Shown piece after piece: positions 60,951 through 64,000 of a stretch of 64,000 nt of DNA (position 1 is its first letter; each line of letters opens with the position of its first letter). Made by a program: the position numbers and the translations under genes. The notes under the pieces were generated by a model. That model saw only the letters and a list, made by a program, of their open reading frames with translations, was not told the origin of the DNA and made no database searches. The DNA is from Streptomyces sp. NBC_01224. Its GTDB lineage: Bacteria > Actinomycetota > Actinomycetes > Streptomycetales > Streptomycetaceae. Where the stretch lies: NCBI RefSeq assembly GCF_036002945.1, contig NZ_CP108529.1, positions 2,232,001 through 2,296,000 of the forward strand, in the 5' to 3' direction.

Positions 60951-61508
60951 TCAGGAACGCAGGGCTCCCAGGAGGCGGTGACCTCGGTCGTTCGGATCAG
61001 TACTGCTGTGGAACACGCGAATGGCCGCTCTCAGCTCGTCAGTTGAGATGGAGCCGGAGCTGTCGGTGTCGATGTCGGCGAACGACACGTCGATGTCTTC
61101 GTCGCTCAGCGCGAAAGAGGACTGAAACAGGCGCTTGAACTCGGACTTGTCGAGTTCGCCGTCTCCGTCGACGTCGGCGGTGGCCACGAAGACCTTGGCG
61201 GACGGCGTGACAATCCGCGCGTAATCATCCGGCTTGTCCCCCAGGCTGACAAACCCGGCCAGGAATTCGTCGCGTGATACGACGCCGTCCCCGTCTGTGT
61301 CCATAGGGACAAACAATCTCTTCCAGTACTCCAGAAGGGATCTCTGCAGCGCGCTGGCGGGGGCGGTTCCTGGCGTGAGCTTGAATTCCCGCGTCGTGCG
61401 GTCCACCCAGGCGTACACGTCGGTTTCGCTGACCCACCCGTCGCGCTCGTGATGGAACACGTTGTAGTAATGCTGGGCCTTGCTGTGGATAATGGATTTT
61501 TCCGGCAT
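60951..61508 (-). CDS. EF-hand calcium-binding protein (calerythrin/CalD-like)
   Basis: A 185-aa sarcoplasmic-type calcium-binding protein. Three canonical EF-hand loops are DTDGDGVVSRDE (near residue 65), DVDGDGELDKSE (near 113) and DTDSSGSISTDE (near 150); the first hand (HERDGWVSETDV) has lost ligands. The ATG at 61508 has GAGG 8 nt upstream; the longer frame to 61643 adds an unrelated Arg-rich stretch. It is cytoplasmic, with no signal or membrane segment. Paired with the diiron protein gene, but the functional link is unknown. Confidence 0.9.
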   Translation of the reverse strand: MPEKSIIHSKAQHYYNVFHHERDGWVSETDVYAWVDRTTREFKLTPGTAPASALQRSLLEYWKRLFVPMDTDGDGVVSRDEFLAGFVSLGDKPDDYARIVTPSAKVFVATADVDGDGELDKSEFKRLFQSSFALSDEDIDVSFADIDTDSSGSISTDELRAAIRVFHSSTDPNDRGHRLLGALRS

Positions 61509-61680
61509 GCGAAGACCTCGAATTTTCTTGTGCGGTGGGCGAATCGAATACCCACCGCGACCCGGTCCACGAGCAATGACTCGTGAGCTCAGGGTGGCAG
61601 CGTTTCCCTTCCCGGGCGCCGGCACCAAAGCTTCACCACTCATTCGAGTGAGTAATTCGACCTGGCAGTTTCAGCGCGGT

Positions 61681-62118
61681 TCAAGGGCGTGGCGCCAGCG
61701 CGACCGCGATCCGGCGGTGGATGTCCTCAAGAAGGTTCCGCATCGCTGTGCGGAAGATTTCAGTCTGGTGGTCACCGAGGAAAGAGGTGTGCCCGAACAC
61801 CTCAAGGGCGACGAGGCCATGCAGGTGTCCCCACGCGATCAGCAGGAGCGCGGTCGCTGGGGGCGGCAGATATCCCAGGCCGTAATGCGGCAGCTGGTCC
61901 AGATAGGCCCGGAGTGCGGGTGAGAGTGCGGGGGTGTCGACTGCGGCAAGTTGCGCCGAGGTGAACCCGTCGAACATCTCGCGCTCGAAGATCGCACTCA
62001 TCCGGCGCGACGCCTGGGTGGTCGGGCCTTCGATGGGTGCCGCGTAGTCCCGTAGCCGCGTTCCGTAGAGGAGCTGGAAGTGCTCGGGATGGGCGATGGC
62101 CCAGCGACGGTAGCCGAC
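61681..62118 (-). pseudogene. TetR regulator lacking its DNA-binding half
   Basis: About 145 codons match the C-terminal ligand-binding domain of TetR regulators with the WHG-type fold: YRRWAIAHPEHFQLLYGT, REMFDGFTSAQLAAVD, YGLGYLPPPATALLLIAWGH and LHGLVALEVFGHTSFL. The helix-turn-helix (about 60 residues) is missing, and upstream sequence switches abruptly to the other strand's gene remnant. No start codon or ribosome site is credible. Confidence 0.85.
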
Positions 62119-62165
62119 CGACCCTCGGCGCTCCCCCGCCGCATCGACGCCGCAGCGCGCCACCG

Positions 62166-62816
62166 CACCTCACCATCACCGCGCAACAGGAAGAAGTCGG
62201 CTTCCTCGTCCTCCAAGAACAAGACCGCAGCGAACACAATCCCACCGATAAGGAACTCTCCGACGCCAAGAAGCACACATGGATGCGCATCCCTCGCTTC
62301 GACTACACCCCCTCGAACCGGCTCCGCTTCATCCTCCGTGGCGACTCCCCGCACCGCGCCACGGAATGGACCGACCTCCCTGGCCGGCCCCTGGAGGACC
62401 AACTCGCCGAGATCGTGCAGGAGGTCGACCTCCGCGGAGAGGCAGCCGAACGCCAGCGTCTGGCCGATCTGGAGAGAGCACAGCAGCAACGCGTGCGGTG
62501 GGAGGCTGCTGAGCGGCAGGCCAAGACCGAATACGCAGAGGCGTATCGCGTCCAGCACCTCGAAGCACCACATGCGGCGTGGCGGCGCGCAGCGGACCTG
62601 GTCGAGTACATCAGCGCGCTCCGACTCCACGCAGAGAATCTGCCGACGGGACCGGCCAGGGATGAGGCCGAGACCTGGATCGCCTGGGCCGAGAGCCACG
62701 TGCAACGCCTCAATCCGCTCAACGGTTCACCGTTGCTACCGGAAATCCCCGAGCCCCGCGACGAGGAACTCAAGCCCTTCATGCACGGCTGGAGCCCCTA
62801 CGGGCCCGGCTACTGA
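62166..62816 (+). pseudogene. 5'-truncated conserved actinobacterial hypothetical gene
   Basis: A 216-codon frame with strong coding bias: LTITAQQEEVGFLVLQEQ, HTWMRIPRFDYTPSNRLRFI and RRAADLVEYISALRLHAENL. It resembles the C-terminal half of hydrophilic Streptomyces proteins seen near plasmid-like genes. There is no ATG/GTG with a ribosome site before homology begins at about 62166, where it abuts the TetR remnant head to head. A shorter translated product starting near 62280 cannot be excluded. Confidence 0.6.
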
Positions 62817-63092
62817 ACGCCCCGCTCCGCCAGACTCCCAGCCCGCCAAACCGCACCGGCCAGCACGCCCACCACCGCAATCAGCGACGGCAAAACCAGG
62901 CAGATCTTCGCCAAGAGACGGTAAAGCCCGGCCTCCGGAAGCAAGCCTTCCGCCTGCGCTGACCTGCCTGATCACTCGACTGACGCTCCGTCAGAACGTG
63001 CGTCAAACGTGCGTCACGTGCGTCGAATATGCGTCACGATATCGCCCGTAGCGCCCACATCGCACATAATGCACACCACCTAAAACTGCAGG
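62817..63092. other. Intergenic, no gene recognised
   Basis: This stretch contains three degenerate copies of the word TGCGTCA/ACGTGCGTC around 62995-63035 but no convincing gene. The repeats may be chance in this GC-rich context. Confidence 0.4.
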
Positions 63093-63180
63093 TCAGGCGC
63101 CCTTGGCGGTGGGCTCGAGGATCGCCACGCACTCCACATGATGCGTCATCGAAACCATGTCGCAAGATGCGAGACCTTGC
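63093..63180 (-). pseudogene. C-terminal scrap of an RNA (uracil-5-)-methyltransferase
   Basis: The last 26 codons read CDMVSMTHHVECVAILEP followed by TAKGA and a stop. THHVECVA near the very end is the signature C-terminus of TrmA/RumA-type TRAM-domain RNA methyltransferases. The rest of the roughly 400-residue protein is missing. Only a tail remains, presumably left by a deletion. Confidence 0.7.
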
Positions 63181-63328
63181 ATAGTCCCAGGTCAGCAGCG
63201 GTTTTCGCCTACCCGGAGGGGCCTTGCGGACGCTCGGAGCGTCAAATGAGCGTCATCTCCGGTCGGCGCGGCACTCCCTCGCGCCCATGCAGACAAGAGT
63301 GCTTCCTCAGGAGCGTCCCGCTCAGCTT

Positions 63329-63455
63329 TCACACCACCCGTGTTACCCGGCCGGGTATGTCTGCCAAGTCGTACAGCAGGACGCCGGCCACCGACTCCTG
63401 CACCACCGCAGTGCCGTGCCCCGTCATTGCACGGACCAGCTCGGGCTCCAGGACG
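63329..63455 (-). pseudogene. Short coding remnant of unknown family
   Basis: A minus-strand frame reads LEPELVRAMTGHGTAVVQES, then VAGVLLYDLADIPGRVTRVV and a stop. Composition is protein-like but there is no start; the codons just upstream hold a stop in the neighbouring frame. I do not recognise the family. Confidence 0.3.
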
Positions 63456-63541
63456 CTCGTCAGTCAACTGCGGATCCCGGTGCCGTTCTTGAACACGACC
63501 TCCCCGGAGTTGCTACAACCGACCTCGGGTCTGCGCGGGCA

Positions 63542-63732
63542 TCAACTCCGCCTCGATGGGCGCTGGCTGCGGTTGGCCGCCGCCCGGATGCCGAGTTCCG
63601 CCGCCCTCAGCTCCTCGATCGGAGCGAGGTCGCCGAGTCCGGGTACACACACACCACGTCGCCCCCGTTCAGCGCGGCGAGCGAGGCACCGATCACCTGG
63701 GCCGCCGGCATTCCGCCCTCGTCGCGGACCGA
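63542..63732 (-). pseudogene. C-terminal fragment of a short-chain dehydrogenase, frameshifted
   Basis: VRDEGGMPAAQVIGASLAAL, then NGGDVVCV, is the C-terminal stretch of SDR enzymes. In the reading frame of that segment the protein goes wrong after a GT-repeat; with a 2-bp deletion in the repeat it continues VPGLGDLAPIEELRAAEL as expected. The Rossmann half with TGxxxGxG is absent. Dead fragment. Confidence 0.75.
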
Positions 63733-64000
63733 CGGTTCACACCCCCGCCGACGGAACCTCATTTCGTCGCCGCTGGCGGCGGAGCGTGCCCGCTGCGTGG
63801 GCTGTGACCACTTCTCCACTGGCGGCACAGGCGCTCGGCATGAGCCGGCCCGCATCGCGCCTGCGACGTCCGGGCGTCAACGAGCATCCTGGAGCGCAAT
63901 ACCAGCAAGCACCATGGGTCGCTGCCGGTGCCGGTGTGACACGAACTCTGGTAGGCCGGGCGACTGCGAGGCCCGGGCGTTCCACACGCCGGTGCCGGGC

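Noticed and set aside
1..64000. CRISPR array, tRNA or rRNA genes
   Set aside because: No regularly spaced repeats of 24-40 bp and no tRNA-like or rRNA-like sequence were seen on either strand.

Overview
The window is high-GC actinobacterial DNA, almost certainly from a Streptomyces chromosome. The evidence is strong GC3 bias, many GTG starts, a sugar ABC transporter without its own ATPase, an XRE/DUF5753 + DUF397 + RsbW-like ATPase set, Tat/lipoprotein signals and an actinobacterial-style Ser/Thr kinase. The number of truncated genes suggests an accessory or chromosome-arm region.

Layout. (1) 0.4-6.3 kb: a DeoR regulator divergent from an AgaS-like SIS isomerase and a BAAT-type hydrolase, then a conserved hypothetical, a DmpA-type peptidase and a phosphopantetheinyl transferase. 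(2) 6.3-8.2 kb: debris (MMPL tail, IS256-type transposase fragment) around one intact 58-aa gene. (3) 8.2-26.1 kb: a glycan-utilisation locus. A divergent control region separates a minus-strand operon (two GH36-type enzymes and a phosphodiesterase) from a ROK regulator, an ABC importer, secreted GH5, GH35, GH38 and a HAD phosphatase. A 170-bp MITE-like element and a broken GH13 gene lie inside it. (4) 26.3-59.5 kb: a defence island. It holds a GmrSD-like DUF262/DUF1524 protein with an internal alkyltransferase-like domain; a five-gene minus-strand operon of DUF262, DUF3696 ATPase, an unknown protein, a 2251-aa helicase/DUF1998/nuclease-like protein and a RelE-like/UvrD helicase; and a class-1 DISARM-like SNF2 helicase + N6-adenine methyltransferase pair next to a Ser/Thr kinase. 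Between the two helicase blocks sit an ESX-like secreted-protein cluster, a lipoprotein, a broken inositol monophosphatase, a winged-helix protein and the XRE/DUF397 pair. (5) 59.5-64 kb: a heme-oxygenase-like diiron protein with an EF-hand protein, then a row of 5'-truncated or frameshifted genes.

How it fits together. In region 3 secreted enzymes trim a galactose- and mannose-containing polymer, the importer takes up oligosaccharides, and cytoplasmic glycosidases finish them under ROK control. In region 4 the translational coupling of five genes suggests one multi-component anti-phage or anti-plasmid machine. The same 8-7-8 palindrome (GCGTACGC-N7-GCGTACGC) lies upstream of the RsbW-like ATPase gene and the XRE gene, about 6 kb apart, which suggests one regulator controls both. 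All family names come from reading the translated sequence; no database search was possible.
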